64,000 nucleotides of DNA from Henckelia pumila (taxonomy: Eukaryota; Streptophyta; Magnoliopsida; Lamiales; Gesneriaceae), in contig NC_133121.1 in the NCBI RefSeq assembly GCF_033568475.1, forward strand, positions 191,482,664 through 191,546,663. Reading direction: 5' to 3'. The position numbers were made by a program, and so were the translations under genes. The notes below the pieces were generated by a model. The model did not search any database, was not told the origin of the DNA, and saw only the letters and a list, made by a program, of their open reading frames with translations. This document shows positions 1 through 12,184 of this stretch, piece by piece; position 1 is the first letter of the stretch; each line of letters starts with the position of its first letter.

Positions 1-1646
1 CATAATATGGTTGCTCGTCGAAGATCAAGGAATAATATTTTCAGGATATGGGATGAGGGAGTTGCCTTGGAAACTCCCTCGCTTATTAAGGAGTCTGGTG
101 TGCGCTTTTTTTAGAATATGCTTTCTAGTGAAACGACTGCTCCAAATAAGCCGTCTTTTGATCACATTCCAGTGCTGATTGATGAGGCAGATAATATATC
201 TTTGATGGTGCCTTTTACAGAGTAGGAATTTTTTGATAGTTTTTTTCTCTGCATGAAGATAGTGCTGCGGGGCCTGATGGATTCTCATCTTGCTTTTTTC
301 TAAGATGCTGAGACATTATTAAGGTGGATCTGATCGAAGTAGTCAGAGATTTTTGGGCAGGCTCCTTTCTTCCCCGAAGTCTTACTGCTACTATTGTGGT
401 TTTGATTCCAAAAATTGAAGCTCCGCAACGATGGTCTGATTTTTGGCCGATTAGTTTATGTAACGTGAGTAATAATATTATCAATAAGCTTATTACACTT
501 TGCCTAAGCCGTATCCTGGCAAAAATTATTTCTCCTTTTGAAATTGGTTTCGTTGCTGGCAGACTTATTTCAGAAAATATTCTTTTGGCTCAAAAGATGG
601 TTAATCACATTCATTATCCAGTCCGAGGTGGGAATATTATTATGAATTTGGACATGGCTAAAGCATTTGACAGAGTTCAGTGGGACTTTCTGATTCAGAT
701 GTTTCGTGATTTTGGGTTTACAGAAGGAGCATGCCAGCAAATTTTACGTTGTATTAATAATTGCTGGTTCTCCGTCAACATTAATGGCTCGCTATCTGGA
801 TTCTTCCCCTCGAACAGAGGCCTCAGGAAATGGGATCCTTTATCTCTGCTTCTATTTATTGTAGCAGCTGAATATCTCTCCAGGGGTCTGGATCATTTAT
901 TTGCTCGCCATAAAAGTCTGATTTATCGTACGAGGTGGCACTTTACTCTCTCTCATTTGGCTTATGCTGATGATCTTATTATCTTTCTTAATGGTTCAAT
1001 TCCTGGATTCAGAATTCATAGAGATTTCATGTATCATTATGAGCAGTTTTCTGGAAAGTTTATTAACAATGCCAAGAGTGTTATTTTTCATCCCAAAATT
1101 GTTCGCAGGATAAAAAAAATTGGACGTTACTTCTCTATCACTGGTTTTGGGGAAGGATCATTGCCTTTGCGATATTTGAGTGCGCCTCTTTACTTGGGAC
1201 ATCGTAAGAGTTCATATTTTAATCATATTATTGCTAATTACCGGAATAAGTTTCAAGGTTAGGAGTTGCAAAATCTCTCCTTTGGGAGTCGATTGGTGTT
1301 TATTAAGAGCATACGTTGTTCGATGCCGATTTATTTAGTCCAGGTTTTACAGCCACCCGAAACTGTCTTTCATAGCTTAGAAATGTTGTGTGAAAAATTT
1401 CTATGGGGTTCTAAGGAGGGGATGCAGACGACTCACTGGATTTCTTGGGAAAAGATCTGTTATCCGATTTCTGAAGGAGGCCTGGGTATTCGCAGACTCA
1501 AGGACACAGTTACTGCCTTTTCCATTAAACTTTGGTTTAGGTTCAGGACTGTGGATTCTTTTGGATTCGGTTCTTACTTCAAAAATATTGTCGTAATGAT
1601 CAGCTGCAGTGCGCTTTGTGCAAAATATTTCTGCTACTTGGCGTAG
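1..1646 (+). pseudogene. LINE reverse transcriptase, broken
   Basis: This encoded the polymerase that copies LINE RNA at the nicked target. The longest open piece (324-1262, about 312 residues) contains the conserved block around LIPKI, the MAKAFDRV block with the first catalytic Asp, and an intact YADD active-site motif near 961-975. Plant LINE RTs have the same order. The frame before 324 is interrupted by several stops. At 1261-1263 a TAG stands where the family normally has Trp, and the reading then continues in the same sense through the thumb and zinc-binding region to 1646. The core motifs survive, but the protein cannot be made whole. Confidence 0.85.
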
Positions 1647-2107
1647 AATATTGAAGATTAGAAATCGAGCGGAATTGGAAATTGGTTGGAGAATTGGAGA
1701 TGGGAATATTATCTTTTTGTTTGATTCTTGGTTTCCGGATGGTCCTTTATCTTCTTTGGTGACTATCTAGGGGCAACCGAATATTCTGGTTAATTGGTTC
1801 CTGGATGATAGACATTGGAATCTTGATCGTCTTTTTCTTGTGCTACCTCAATAAATTGCTATACCTGTTCTGGAAGTCCCTGTTCACTGCATGGGTAAGG
1901 ATGTTGCTTCATGGAAAGCTCTAGTAATGGGAGATTTTCTGTTAAAGTTGATAGGGATTTGGTGCGCAATCGGCTTCTAGGTGTTGATTGGTTTAAAGGT
2001 TGTTGGTCTAAGCTGTTACGGCCTTCAATTTCAAGTTTTTGCTGGAGATGGTATTTTAAATGACTCCTTGTTGATGAGATTTTTATTCTAAAGGAATTTC
2101 TTTAGCC

Positions 2108-3007
2108 TTGGTATGTCAACGTTGTCATGCTCAGGAATCCTTCTACCACTTATTTTTTCCGAGCAGTCTTTCTATTTCCGTTTGGACCTTCTTTGCTCGG
2201 TTATTTTTTGTTCGGTTCTATCGTAATTTTGATAATTGGAAGATGGCACCAGGTTGGCATTCTGATGGTCATGTCCGTGAACTTACTACATTTCTTATTC
2301 TTTGGTTTCTTTGGAAAGCGAGGAATAAGAGTAAGCACAGGGGTGTTCGCACTCTACCGGCCAGAATTATGAAGAAGATTCAAGCGTATATTATTTCTCT
2401 TGGTTGTGTAGGCATTTTGAAGGAAGGTCATTGGCGCAGTTTCCGTACTGTGGCTTGCTCAATGGGTTTCAATTTAATATCCACCCGAACTATTTCTATT
2501 CGTGTGGTAAGGTGGTTTTCGCCTCAGGTCGGGCATTTTAAACTGAACACTAATGGTTGTTCGAAAGCTGTAGGAGAGTCTGGGATAGGTGGGATTGTTA
2601 GAGATCATGCTGGTTTTCCTGTTGCAGCTTATCATGATAATATTAGCATTGGGTCCAACATGAGAGCAGAATTGTTGGCAATCCTGAAGGGTCTTCAAAT
2701 TTTCCAGTTATACAAATTTTTCTCTTTGTGGCTTGAAGTTGATTCTTTGGTTGCTTTATCAGTTATTGATGCAGATTTTTCCAGTTGGGAATTCAGTCAG
2801 ATTTTAACTCAAATTCAAGGGATTCTTCATTCTTTCGTGGTGAGAAAGTCTCATATTTACAGGAAAGCAAATGCGGCTGTGGATGAATTGGCTAACATGA
2901 GCTTGGCAAAGGGTTCGGTGGTTTTATGGCCTCAGGATATTCAAGAGATGCTTCGAGGAATTTGCAAATTAGATAGATCGGGCCTTCCTTATTTTCGGGT
3001 TTCTTAA
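2108..3007 (+). pseudogene. LINE C-terminal zinc-binding region and RNase H domain
   Basis: An open segment of about 299 residues forming the C-terminus of the LINE ORF2 protein. The first third matches the Cys/His-rich region that follows plant LINE RTs (CQRCHAQES, then WKARNKSKHRG). Residues from about 140 on form a plant-type RNase H (RVT_3): HFKLNTNGCSK, then GGIVRD, NMRAELLA and LEVDS. The family normally has Asp in the first motif (LNTDG); here it is Asn, so the first metal-binding residue is gone, while the later Glu and Asp remain. The piece is separated from RT by a stretch full of stops. Confidence 0.8.
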
Positions 3008-3140
3008 TTGTTATGTTTTTTTTTTCGGATTTTTGCAATTTCTAGAGAGGTTTTGGTCTAGTCCCCCCTCTCTTGTATTTTCTTTTTATTTTAATAAACG
3101 GGTAGGAGTCCGCCTAACCCCTCGCTGCAACAGACAGCTT

Positions 3141-3427
3141 TTGGGAAAAAAACAATTTTATTTTCAAGATTATTTCATTAAAATTATTTTATGATAAATA
3201 ATTATCAACTCAAATTATATTGAAAAAAATATTTTAATATATTGATGAAAATATAATAATAATATAAATATATGTCATCGAAGTTTGGTGATACTTTTTT
3301 AGAATGTTTAAAAAACATAATCATTATTTAAGTTTTTTTAAATTGTTCTTGTTGGGAATTCGGAATAGTGTGCAACATTAAAATCTAGGTTATGAAAAGT
3401 TAAAACTTATAGGAAAAATAAGTACTC

Positions 3428-3460
<33 letters not shown>

Positions 3461-3663
3461 AAAGAGAGAGAGAGAGAGAGAGAGAGCATTGTATTCTACC
3501 ATCATGGAGCCATAACTTTTAATTTACCTAAAATACCTTTTTATTGGGATCATGTTTGGACCTTGACTGGTCGCTATTTCAGTTATGAGTGAAGTTGTGG
3601 TTGGAAACTGGACTCTAGTCTTTCTCGTATGTCAATATTAATTGACTAACAAATATATGTGCG
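3141..3663. other. AT-rich spacer with microsatellite, no gene
   Basis: No coding region or RNA gene is recognised. The stretch is AT-rich and contains the ATT and AG microsatellite listed separately. It ends in GTGCG (3659-3663), the likely left target duplication of the Copia element that follows. Confidence 0.7.
3432..3486. repeat. Compound microsatellite (ATT)n-(AG)n
   Basis: About nine to ten uninterrupted ATT units (3432-3460) are directly followed by about twelve AG units (3463-3486). Probably length-polymorphic. Confidence 0.95.
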
Positions 3664-4469
3664 TGAAAGGGTTTGACATCTCAATTACAGAAATATCAGA
3701 TATAAAATTTCAGAGGTAGTGTTATTTTCAGTGTTGTCAACACTTCAAAAAACACTTATGCAGCGGAATAATTAAACATAAAATAAATAACACAAATATT
3801 TATGCACAAGTAATTAATACTTGTGCGGTGCCTCATGACAAAATGATCACTAGAAAAACAAACCAGTTTACAAAAACCAACTAGTGAACATATATGAAAA
3901 CCTACTTTTCTCAACAAATTGAAAAAATAAAGAACGTCATAAAAACTAGTAGAAACTAGAATAGAAAAACCAATATGATGTTTAACACATGTGCCGAAAA
4001 ACAAAAACCAAGGAACCACTTTCGAATCAACACTTCACTCGCGTGATTCTTCAAGTGTCTCCAACAATTTACGGCAACACGGTTATTCGGCAACGATCGG
4101 CAATAAAGTTTCTTCAGAAAAATCTCGATCAACTCTCAAATATATTCTGAACTATTCTCTCTGTGTTGATCTCGCTTCGTTGCTCTCCCTCTCGTTCTGT
4201 AGGATAGTGTTCTTAAATAGATTTTTTTAGAAATCCTACCAAAAAATTCAAACACAAAAGTTGTTAGGATAAAATATTTGATCAATAGACTTGATAAGAT
4301 ATAAATCATCTCTTAAAACAAGAGATAAGTTATTCAACTAAAATATACACGATAAGATAATTATGATAAGATTAATTTAAACTCATGAGATCAATATAAG
4401 CACATGTCAAAGAAAGGCAAAATTCTAAAATTCTCAATTAGAGAATAACGTGATATACACGTTCTTTCA
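3664..4469 (-). repeat. 3' LTR of the SIRE-like element
   Basis: An 806-bp LTR that pairs with 8904-9707 with few differences. It starts TGAAAGGG and ends TTCTTTCA, a 6-bp terminal inverted repeat. An exact AGTGTTGTCAACACT palindrome lies at 3730-3744. Confidence 0.95.
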
Positions 4470-4490
4470 AACTCTCCCTTTTTGCCTTTC
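4470..4490 (-). other. Polypurine tract of the SIRE-like element
   Basis: Directly inside the 3' LTR. On the minus strand the sequence is a run of A and G (AAAAAGGGAGAGTT next to the LTR), the usual plus-strand primer of LTR elements. Confidence 0.8.
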
Positions 4491-6070
4491 TGGACAAAAC
4501 ACACACAAGTGCAATAACTCCTCCTGAGTTAGATAACTACTGCTCCCCCTGAATTTTTTCACGTCAGCACTAAGTGTTGTGAGTTAGTGTTGGCAACACT
4601 TACTCTCAACACTCAACAGATCAGAATAGCAAGTAGCAGAAAAGCATATCTAAGCACTTATGCAACTTATCATGTAAGCAAATAAGACTTCAGAGCAAAA
4701 CACTTATATCAGTAATCAGAGAAAACAAGAAAACCAATAAGAGAAACAAATACAGCTTCCGATTATTCTGTTTCATCAACTTCATATGCTCCAAAAGTAC
4801 TTGCAGTATTTGTCTTTGTCACCACTCCCCCTTTTTGTCCAGAAATGTTCAGTCCAAATAACAAATACTCAGCCAGTGAGGCTTCATAGTACAAAGAGTG
4901 AACTGTAAAAAATCAGTGTCGGAAGCATTGTAGTGCGGAGCTTCACCAGTGTTGACATATCTTGTTGGCAACACACGATTCAACAACAAATGTAGACCAA
5001 GCTAGGTCTATATTCCTCCTTTTTTTCAGAAAAATAGAAGCAACCTAAAATTCTTCACCAACCATGAGATTCAAAATATTTTCCTGCCATCTATGAAGTT
5101 TAAGAAAGTAAGTGAAATAGAAGTTTGAGCAGGGAGTTAGAGATCAAACTGAACAACACAAAACAGTTTGTGAAAAACATAGGATGAACAAATCGTACAT
5201 TGAACAATACAAAGAATTCAACAATCATCCATCACCTTCCAAAAGACCTATGCAGAAACACTTTTCAATGAGAAAAAATCAATGGGTAAACTTTTGAATT
5301 AAAGAGATAAAATTCAACCCAATTATGGCAATAATCCGAGATTAATAGCAGCCAAATATTCCCATTAATAACTCCTCATCGGCTCAACTCCACTCAATCA
5401 TTGTCAATCACAAACATTCAATTTTCAGTAAATAGAGTATTTTACCAAATTTTGTTTGCTTAGAACCTCAAACACTGAACAGAAAATATTCACAATTTTG
5501 AATGCATATGAATGTCTTATTTTATGCCTAAAAACAGAATGTAACATAGAAATAAAATGCAACCACATGCACATGATATGTTCACAAGTGTAGTGTTGTC
5601 TCTCGTGTTGACATCATCATCAACAACACCATAGTTTTTCAAAAAGTATTTGAGATTTACACACTTTATTACCCTCGATTTCAGAAAATTTTTAGAAGTG
5701 GTAGCCTGCACACTAAAAGAACAGTCTTCATTGGACTCAATTAGGTAGCTTTTTCCATTTTCTTCTGATAATTTACAAAGTTTGTATATATGTCATTGGT
5801 CATCAAACTTATTAAAAAACTGAACACTGAATTTGCGAAACCACCTTTCACATGGGACAATAACATGGAATACACGTACATCCCTTAACTACTTCATGGT
5901 TTAGTCAGAGTTCGATTTTCAAGGGCCAGTGTGTTTCAATAAAAATTTTGCTGAAAAACTTGGCATTAGTCGAATCACTGTAACAGAGATTAAAACACTA
6001 CACATCACAAGGTGAATGCAGAATGCCTAAAATCCTAAACATGCATGAAAAGAAAACACAACAGTGTTGT
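4491..6070 (-). other. Non-coding 3' interior of the SIRE-like element
   Basis: No conserved coding region is recognisable. It corresponds to the segment between pol and the 3' LTR. GTGTTG/CAACAC palindromic motifs recur here (4586-4600, about 4953-4980, 5590-5632). Confidence 0.6.
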
Positions 6071-6365
6071 CTATGATGTTGTAACACCGACGACAGCACC
6101 AACAAATGATTTTAATGCAAACATGTTGATAGAACTCCAAAGATTTGAGAATCTCTCTAAATCTAAAATATTTGTGAATATAACTGCCAGTTGGTTATTA
6201 GTTCCAACAAAATCCATTCGGATCACACCTTTCTCTACTAAATCTTGAATCAAGTGATTTCCAATGTCAATGTGTTTTGTGCGAGAGTGTCAAGATGGGA
6301 TCTTTGAAAATGTCAATTTCTCTCGAATTATCACAATAAAAACTTGCACATAAACACATACTGAG
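6071..6365 (-). pseudogene. Copia RNase H C-terminal remnant
   Basis: On the minus strand the end of a Copia RNase H can be read. A YCDNS block near 6340 is followed after a frame break by the KHID/H..IQDLVEKGVI block and the QLA.IFT block (6071-6253), which is the normal end of Copia pol. The usual ADIFTK motif is damaged (AVIFTN). This is all that remains of the RT-RNase H half; the rest and the integrase are deleted between about 6366 and 6596. Confidence 0.75.
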
Positions 6366-6595
6366 CATAACATCAAGATGACTAACATTCAAACACAAAA
6401 TACAACCAGTAATCTTGCAGTATCCAGTGTTGTCAACACAACCTACAACACTGTCCTCACGAAGTTTTTCATTCGATCCATAGGTGTTTTATTTGGTACA
6501 ATATTAGAGATGAAAATAGGAGTGAGTTACCTGTGAGTACACATAACTCATGCATACTAACTCAATCATCTTTCGATAGTCAACTTTCTCTTTGG

Positions 6596-7069
6596 TTAGC
6601 TAGCAAGAAATATCCTCTCCAAGGATGATCTGGTGCCTGTCAAAATACAAAAATTATTCTTATCAAAAACTTCACAAAGAGTTTTATTGAATTTAACATA
6701 AAGATCATCATCACAAAGTTGACTAATGCTAATAAGATTAGCATTCAATCCTTCAACATGTAGAACATTGTGAAGCTTGGGCAGTCCTTCTACGTTCAAT
6801 GTGCCTCTACCAACAATCTTTCCATTAGCTCCTCCTCCATATGTCACTTTTCCTTTATTTTGTTCAACATAATCAGCAAGATACTTCTTCGATCCTGTCA
6901 TGTGACGAGAACTCCCACTGTCAAAATACCAATAACCTGCAACATTAGTTTTCAAGGAAGCAAAAACAACATTACAATTAGATTTAGCTTTTGGAACCCA
7001 AATATTTTTCTCAGTATTTTTCTTCCTGGCAGTGTTCTGGTGCAGTGTTGGAAACACTGGTGACAACAC
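6596..7069 (-). pseudogene. Copia aspartic protease and pre-integrase fragment
   Basis: An open piece of about 157 residues. It contains WYFDSGSSRHMTG, the active-site DSG motif of Copia proteases, then the typical downstream blocks (GGGANGKIVGRGTL, LHNVLHVEGLNANLISISQLCDD). It stops where the GAG-pre-integrase domain should continue. The N-terminal part shares the gag frame beyond a single TAA at about 7083, so gag and protease were once continuous. The active site looks intact. Confidence 0.85.
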
Positions 7070-7084
7070 TTCCCTGGTATTCGA

Positions 7085-8833
7085 TTACATATAATCATAC
7101 CTGAGCTTAAAACAGTAAGGTTTTATGTGACCTGGTTTTTTACAGTAGTGACAGATGTACCGACGCTTCCTATGCTTGGTCCTCTGAGCAGGAACTTGTA
7201 CTTTCAATGGAATTGGTTTTGGCTTAGGAGATTCACTTGGAATACTAGCACAGCTATTGTTCTCCTTGACAAACACAGTTTTCGATGACTCTCCCACTTC
7301 AAACTTGTTGTTCTCAAATCCTAGTCCAGTTCTATCATTCTGTCCCATCATTAGTATTGATTCCAGTTTGACTTTGCTTGAGTTGAACTTGGCAAGTGTA
7401 GCTGTAGCTTTTCCAAGTTCCACTTTTATTCTGTACAACTCCAAATCTTTCTTGCTCAGAAAAACTTCAAGTCTAGCCACTGCTGCTTTCAGTTCACTGT
7501 TCTCCTTTGATAGAGCAGAATTTGACTTGTTCCTTGTCACCCAATCAGCAAACAATTCTTCATACATCTTCTGGACATTTTTTAGAGAAAGCTCATCCTC
7601 ATCAGCATCTTGATTATTCAAGTCTTCAGTTACCGATGCATTCCAGCACTTCTGTTTTCTGTGAGTGTTGTGGCTAAGTGTTGCAACACTGGCAACAACA
7701 CTGCTTTTCTTTTGCATCAGAACAGTTAGTGCATTGTGAGTTTCTTCTTCTCCTAGTTCTATACCCTCTTCAACTTCATCATCGCTTAAGGAAGCATTCA
7801 TTCCTCTTCGAAGTCTGGTTGGACACTCATTCGCATAGTGACCAAAACCTGTGCATTCATGACACTTCATAGAATCAATTTTCTTTGATATAGCCAACAT
7901 TTTTCCTTCACTGTGTGTTCGAAATTGACTCTTAGATGGGGTGGTGTTCTGTTCTGGTCCACCAATTCTTAAGGGTCTTCCAACAGCAGGAGTGATTGGA
8001 GCTTTAGATTTCTATCCAGATTTCTTTGAGTCCCTCATCCTTTTTAAGTAGTTACCAAATTGTTTGGTAAGCAAGTCAATGGATTCATCTCTTAAGTCAG
8101 ACTCATTTAATTCCTGCGTCAGATCAACAAAATCATTGTATGAGTCGTTATAAACTTGTAGAGCAATAGACTTACCTTTGTCCTTTCTCCCCATATTCAT
8201 ATCTAACTCATACGTTCGCAGTGAACTCATCAGTTCATCCAAACTCAGAATTGATGTATCCTTAGATTCATCAATAACACATATCTTCATTTGAAATCTT
8301 TCGGGCAGTGATCGCAGCACTTTGCTTACAAGGCGTTTATTTGATATAGCATCTCCTAGATCGATTGCCTCATTTTCAATCTTCCTCAAGCGACGTTCAT
8401 ATTCATCAATTGTCTCACTTTCCTCCATTCTCAAATTTTCAAACTGAGTAGTGAGAATCCTTCTTTTGGTTCGACGCACACTTTCAGATCCGTCACAGTG
8501 CATTTGAAGTTTTTCCCAAGCCTGTTTAGCACAAACACAGTTAGTCACCAGTGCAAACATGTTAGAATCAAGAGAAGTAAATATAACATTAAGGGCTTTG
8601 TTATTCATGTTTGAAGCTGCTGTTTCTTCAGCATTCCAATCTGTTTCTGGTTTGAGGAGAAAATTTCCTTCTCCATCAGTTTTTCTGGGTGGACTCCAGC
8701 CTTGTAGCACTCGTTGCCAAGCTTTTTCATCAATGGATTTGATGTAGACTCGCATCCTAACTTTCCAAATAGCATAATTGGATCCATCCAAGGTTGGTGG
8801 TCGTTGAGTAGTGCCGGAATATGGTATTTCCAT
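7085..8833 (-). pseudogene. Copia gag with two CCHC zinc knuckles, one internal stop
   Basis: Capsid and nucleocapsid part of the SIRE-like element. The best start is the ATG at 8833 (MEIPYSG), about 70 nt inside the LTR; the longer in-frame start at 8869 lies closer to the primer site. Residues 1-270 are a Copia-type gag domain (WKVRM, WEKLQ, the TIDEYERRL block). A single stop at 8012-8014 interrupts the frame. Beyond it lie zinc knuckle 1 (CHECTGFGHYANEC), an acidic and coiled region, and zinc knuckle 2 (CHYCKKPGHIKPYC). Both knuckles keep the CX2CX4HX4C spacing. Confidence 0.85.
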
Positions 8834-8888
8834 AATAAACTCTATCAAACACAAAAACCAGAATCTCACTTAGTATCGTCAAGTGTTG

Positions 8889-8903
8889 GTCTCTGATGCC
8901 ACT
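8889..8903 (-). other. Primer binding site, initiator tRNA-Met type
   Basis: On the minus strand, directly after the 5' LTR, lies GTGGCATCAGAGACC. It resembles the plant tRNA-iMet primer site TGGTATCAGAGC with two changes. Confidence 0.7.
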
Positions 8904-9707
8904 TGAAAGGGTTTGACGTCTCAATTACAGAAATACCAGATATAAAATTTCAGAGGTAGTGTTATTTTCAGTGTTGTCAACACTTCGAAAAACACTTATG
9001 CAGCGGAATAATTAAACATAAAATAAATAACACAAATATTTATGCACAAGTAATTAATACTTGTGCGGTGCCTCATGGCAAAATGATCACTAGAAAAACA
9101 AACCAGTTTACAAAAACCAACTAGTGAACATATATGAAAACCTACTTGTCTCAACAAATTGAGAAAATAAAGAACATCATAAAAACTAGTAGAAACTAGA
9201 ATTGAAAAACCAATATGATGTTTAACACATGTGCCGAAAAACAAAAACCAAGGAACCACTTTCGAATCAACACTTCACTCGCGTGATTCTTCAAGTGTCT
9301 CCAACAATTTACGGCAACACGGTTATTCGGCAACGATCGGCAATAAAGTTTCTTCAGAAAAATCTCGATCAACTCTCAAATATATTCTGAACTATTCTCT
9401 CTGTGTTGATCTCGCTTTGTTGCTCTCCCTCTCGTTCTGTAGGATAGTGTTCTTAAATAGATCTCTTTAGAAATCCTACCAAAAAATTCAAACACAAAAG
9501 TTGTTAGGATAAAATATTTGATCAACAGACTTGATAAGATATAAATCATCTTTTTAAACAAGAGATAAGTTATTCAACTAAAATATACACGATAAGATTT
9601 ATGATAAGATTAATTTAAACTCATGAGATTAATATAAGCACATGTCAAAGAAAGGCAAAATTCTAAAATTCTCAATTAGAGAATAACGTGATATACACGT
9701 TCTTTCA
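8904..9707 (-). repeat. 5' LTR of the SIRE-like element
   Basis: An 804-bp LTR with the same ends and the same 15-bp palindrome as the left copy. Differences are scattered substitutions and small indels (for example near 9550 and 9598). Promoter and start site are expected here on the minus strand. Confidence 0.95.
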
Positions 9708-9849
9708 GTGCAGAAAGAGGCCAACTAATACATTAAACAATTATCAAATGACTAGACTAAAAAAATTAAAGTGCTCGATTGAAAGTAAGGAACACAAAAA
9801 TCATCTCTACTAAATTCATCAGCAGCAATGTCAAATAGCTCTGCATCCT

Positions 9850-10960
9850 CCATGGTTTCTAGCTTTGAATCAACCATCAAGCATTTGTTTTGTTTCTTCA
9901 TCACTCTCACTTGATGATTCATCTGATCTGGAAGTGTTAGTGTCTGAATCAGCCCAATTTTCTTTTATTTTCTTCTGCCATCAAGTATTTTTTTTATTTC
10001 CTTCTTCGAAACGAACTTCATTATTCTTTGGAGCTTTTATTTTCAGAGACATTATTTTCGTGCTTCTCTGGTATGGTACAGTCTGCTAGTAAGTATCCTC
10101 TTTTTCCCAAGTTGTAGCAAGCTTGATCATCATCCACCGGTTCTTTTCGACGGAATTTTTCTTGTTGTATGTTTGAAAATTTAGTTATCCTTTCTCATGA
10201 ACCTTCCAAAAATCTTCACAAACAGTGGCATTGCATCACTGCTCAATTGTTCAGTAGATTTTGATGTTGGGTTTTGTTTTGCTGTTGTCAATGCTTTAGT
10301 TGCTGGTGGGAAAATTGGTTCTTCTTCAGTTCGAGCTCCCAGTGAAAACTCGTAGGATTTTAGGCATGCAAACAGATCATGAAACTCAATTGTGTTGAGA
10401 TTCCCTCACAACAAAGGTTTTCACATCCCAATCTCTTTGTAGGGCTCATGAATTTCAAATCAACTTCTCTATTCCTCTATATATGTCCCAATGTAGTCAA
10501 TTCAATAATAATGCTACTGAAACATTCATCAAATTCATTTTAACTCTCGGATTCATCTTGATTCTATCAAACTTTTGTATAACCATTGTCAATTTATTTT
10601 ATTTGTTCTGGTAGTTTTCATCACATACTTGTGTGAGATATTCTCATATCTCCTTTGTAGTAGTACATGTTTTGATCTTACTAAATATGCTTTTAGCCAA
10701 TATTTTGTATAAGATGTGGTTTACAACATTTCAAGGTTTTTTTTTCTCTTGTTGTATTATGCAGTCCATTATGATCTGGGATTTTAAATCATTTAAGGAG
10801 CACATTGAGTAATGGCTACAACAATGTTGGGTTTCATAATCTTCATTATCAATCTTTGATGATGTACCATATACCATCATCTTGTGCTGATAAATGTGCA
10901 AGCATACGGATATTTCAATAATCATATTCTTCTTTAAAGAACATAAGAATTTTGTTGAAT
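9850..10960 (-). pseudogene. Decayed Copia gag (UBN2-type) remnant
   Basis: Read on the minus strand in several frames. Near 10600-10700 is the UBN2-like block with TTKEIWEYL. Near 10330-10380 is a SYEFSLGAR block, near 10200 a KIFGRFMRKDN block, and near 10080-10120 a ruined zinc knuckle (CYNLGKRGYLLADC, where the second Cys has become Leu and the His has become Tyr). Near 9900-9960 is the acidic Ser/Asp-rich linker. The order matches Copia gag. It is cut on the left by the SIRE-like element at 9707. Confidence 0.7.
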
Positions 10961-12151
10961 GGTGCCAGAATAATAAAACATGCTGCTCAGTTTAAGCAAA
11001 AGACCTCTCTAATAACTTTTGTTAGGATCTAATATGTGTGTATAAGGACATAATATTTTCTTTAAAGTACTTTCAAAAAATTTTATGATAATTAAGCCGA
11101 GTTACCAATTTGATTATAGAATTTTTCTTAATAGACAAATAGATTCAAGAACTGATTTGGTCAGTGCGAAAAATTCTTGCAATGCAAAGTTGTGCTGATT
11201 ACTTAAGCAAACAAAAAAATGCCATAAGGTAAAATAACACATGAATTATTATGGAACTTCGAAGATTAAGATTCTATGTCTCCACTTCTTCTGTTCTCAG
11301 AGGGATTTCTACTAGAATATTTTGATTTATACAAATGCTTGCACGAACCCAATCCAATCGACACTCGATTAAAAATCCTAGAAACTTTGTCAAACGAGAC
11401 TCTTTCTCTAATCATAAAAGTTTGTGAAAGATTTACAAAAACAATCAACACAAATCTTTGAGCTTCATAGGATTTGAAGTGCAGCACAGATTGATCACAA
11501 AATTGATCTTATATCACAGTATGTGTGTTCTTGCAACTTGAAGATATTGACCTGGTCTCTCTTTCAAATGTTTTGAAAATTTAGAAGGCAGAATGTCAGC
11601 AAATTTTATAAAGTATTAATTCAAAACTCATTCAAATCTTCACGCCATTCAAGTATTTATAGGTGTAGAGATCCAACATTACAAAAACTATCCAATGTAA
11701 CTTTGTTCCCCAACTAGCTAAAATTTAAGCAGAGTGTGTCACGTGTCTTTGTCATCTATCCAAATATAGTACAATTGATCGGGGTTCTTTGGATACTAGC
11801 TAAATACAAAATCAACGAAATTATCCTTTTTGTCTTGTGTTCAACAACTTCGGATCAATCGTGAATATGTATGATTCATTTTGATAGAAAGTTCATCTGG
11901 CCTGTTCTGAAAGATCAAACCGATCCGAAAGATTGAAATTTGTCTGGATGGAATTTGGACTAGTCTAAAAAATTATGAAAATAGAATTTATTTGATAAGA
12001 TATTCCTTTTTGTTTAACCCTAGCATTTTTATTTTAAGATTAAGTCAATTAGGTCATTTTTCTTTATCCCAAACTTTAAGTTTTAAGTTGTTCAATTTGA
12101 TATCACCAAAACTTGTGTACGTTTGATTTAAAAAATTTTATAAAACAAGTA

Positions 12152-12184
<33 letters not shown>

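Larger units (their letters stand above)
1..3140 (+). mobile_element. L1-type LINE retrotransposon, decayed, 5' end outside window
   Basis: A non-LTR retrotransposon on the plus strand. Order: a region upstream of the reverse transcriptase (1-320), the RT core (324-1262), the RT-adjacent thumb/zinc-binding part (1266-1646), a broken stretch (1647-2107), then a Cys/His-rich segment and RNase H (2108-3007). No LTRs flank it. The endonuclease domain expected upstream of RT would lie left of position 1. An AATAAA-like signal sits near 3092-3098 in a short 3' UTR. The right end is approximate, because no clear poly-A tail or target duplication could be fixed. Many stops and frame changes show it is dead. 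Confidence 0.85.
3664..9707 (-). mobile_element. SIRE-like Copia LTR element, internally deleted, non-autonomous
   Basis: Two direct LTRs (3664-4469 and 8904-9707) flank an interior read on the minus strand: primer site, gag with two zinc knuckles, the start of protease, then a jump to a fragment of RNase H. Integrase and the reverse transcriptase core are missing, so the element could only have moved using enzymes from a relative. LTR ends are TGAAAG...CTTTCA. Flanks are GTGCG on the left and GTGCA on the right, a 5-bp target duplication with one mismatch. The two-knuckle gag resembles the SIRE/Maximus lineage; that lineage name is inference. Confidence 0.9.

Noticed and set aside
3756-4019. 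87-residue frame repeated at 8996-9259
   Set aside because: It appears twice only because it lies in both LTRs of the SIRE-like element; no protein family recognised.
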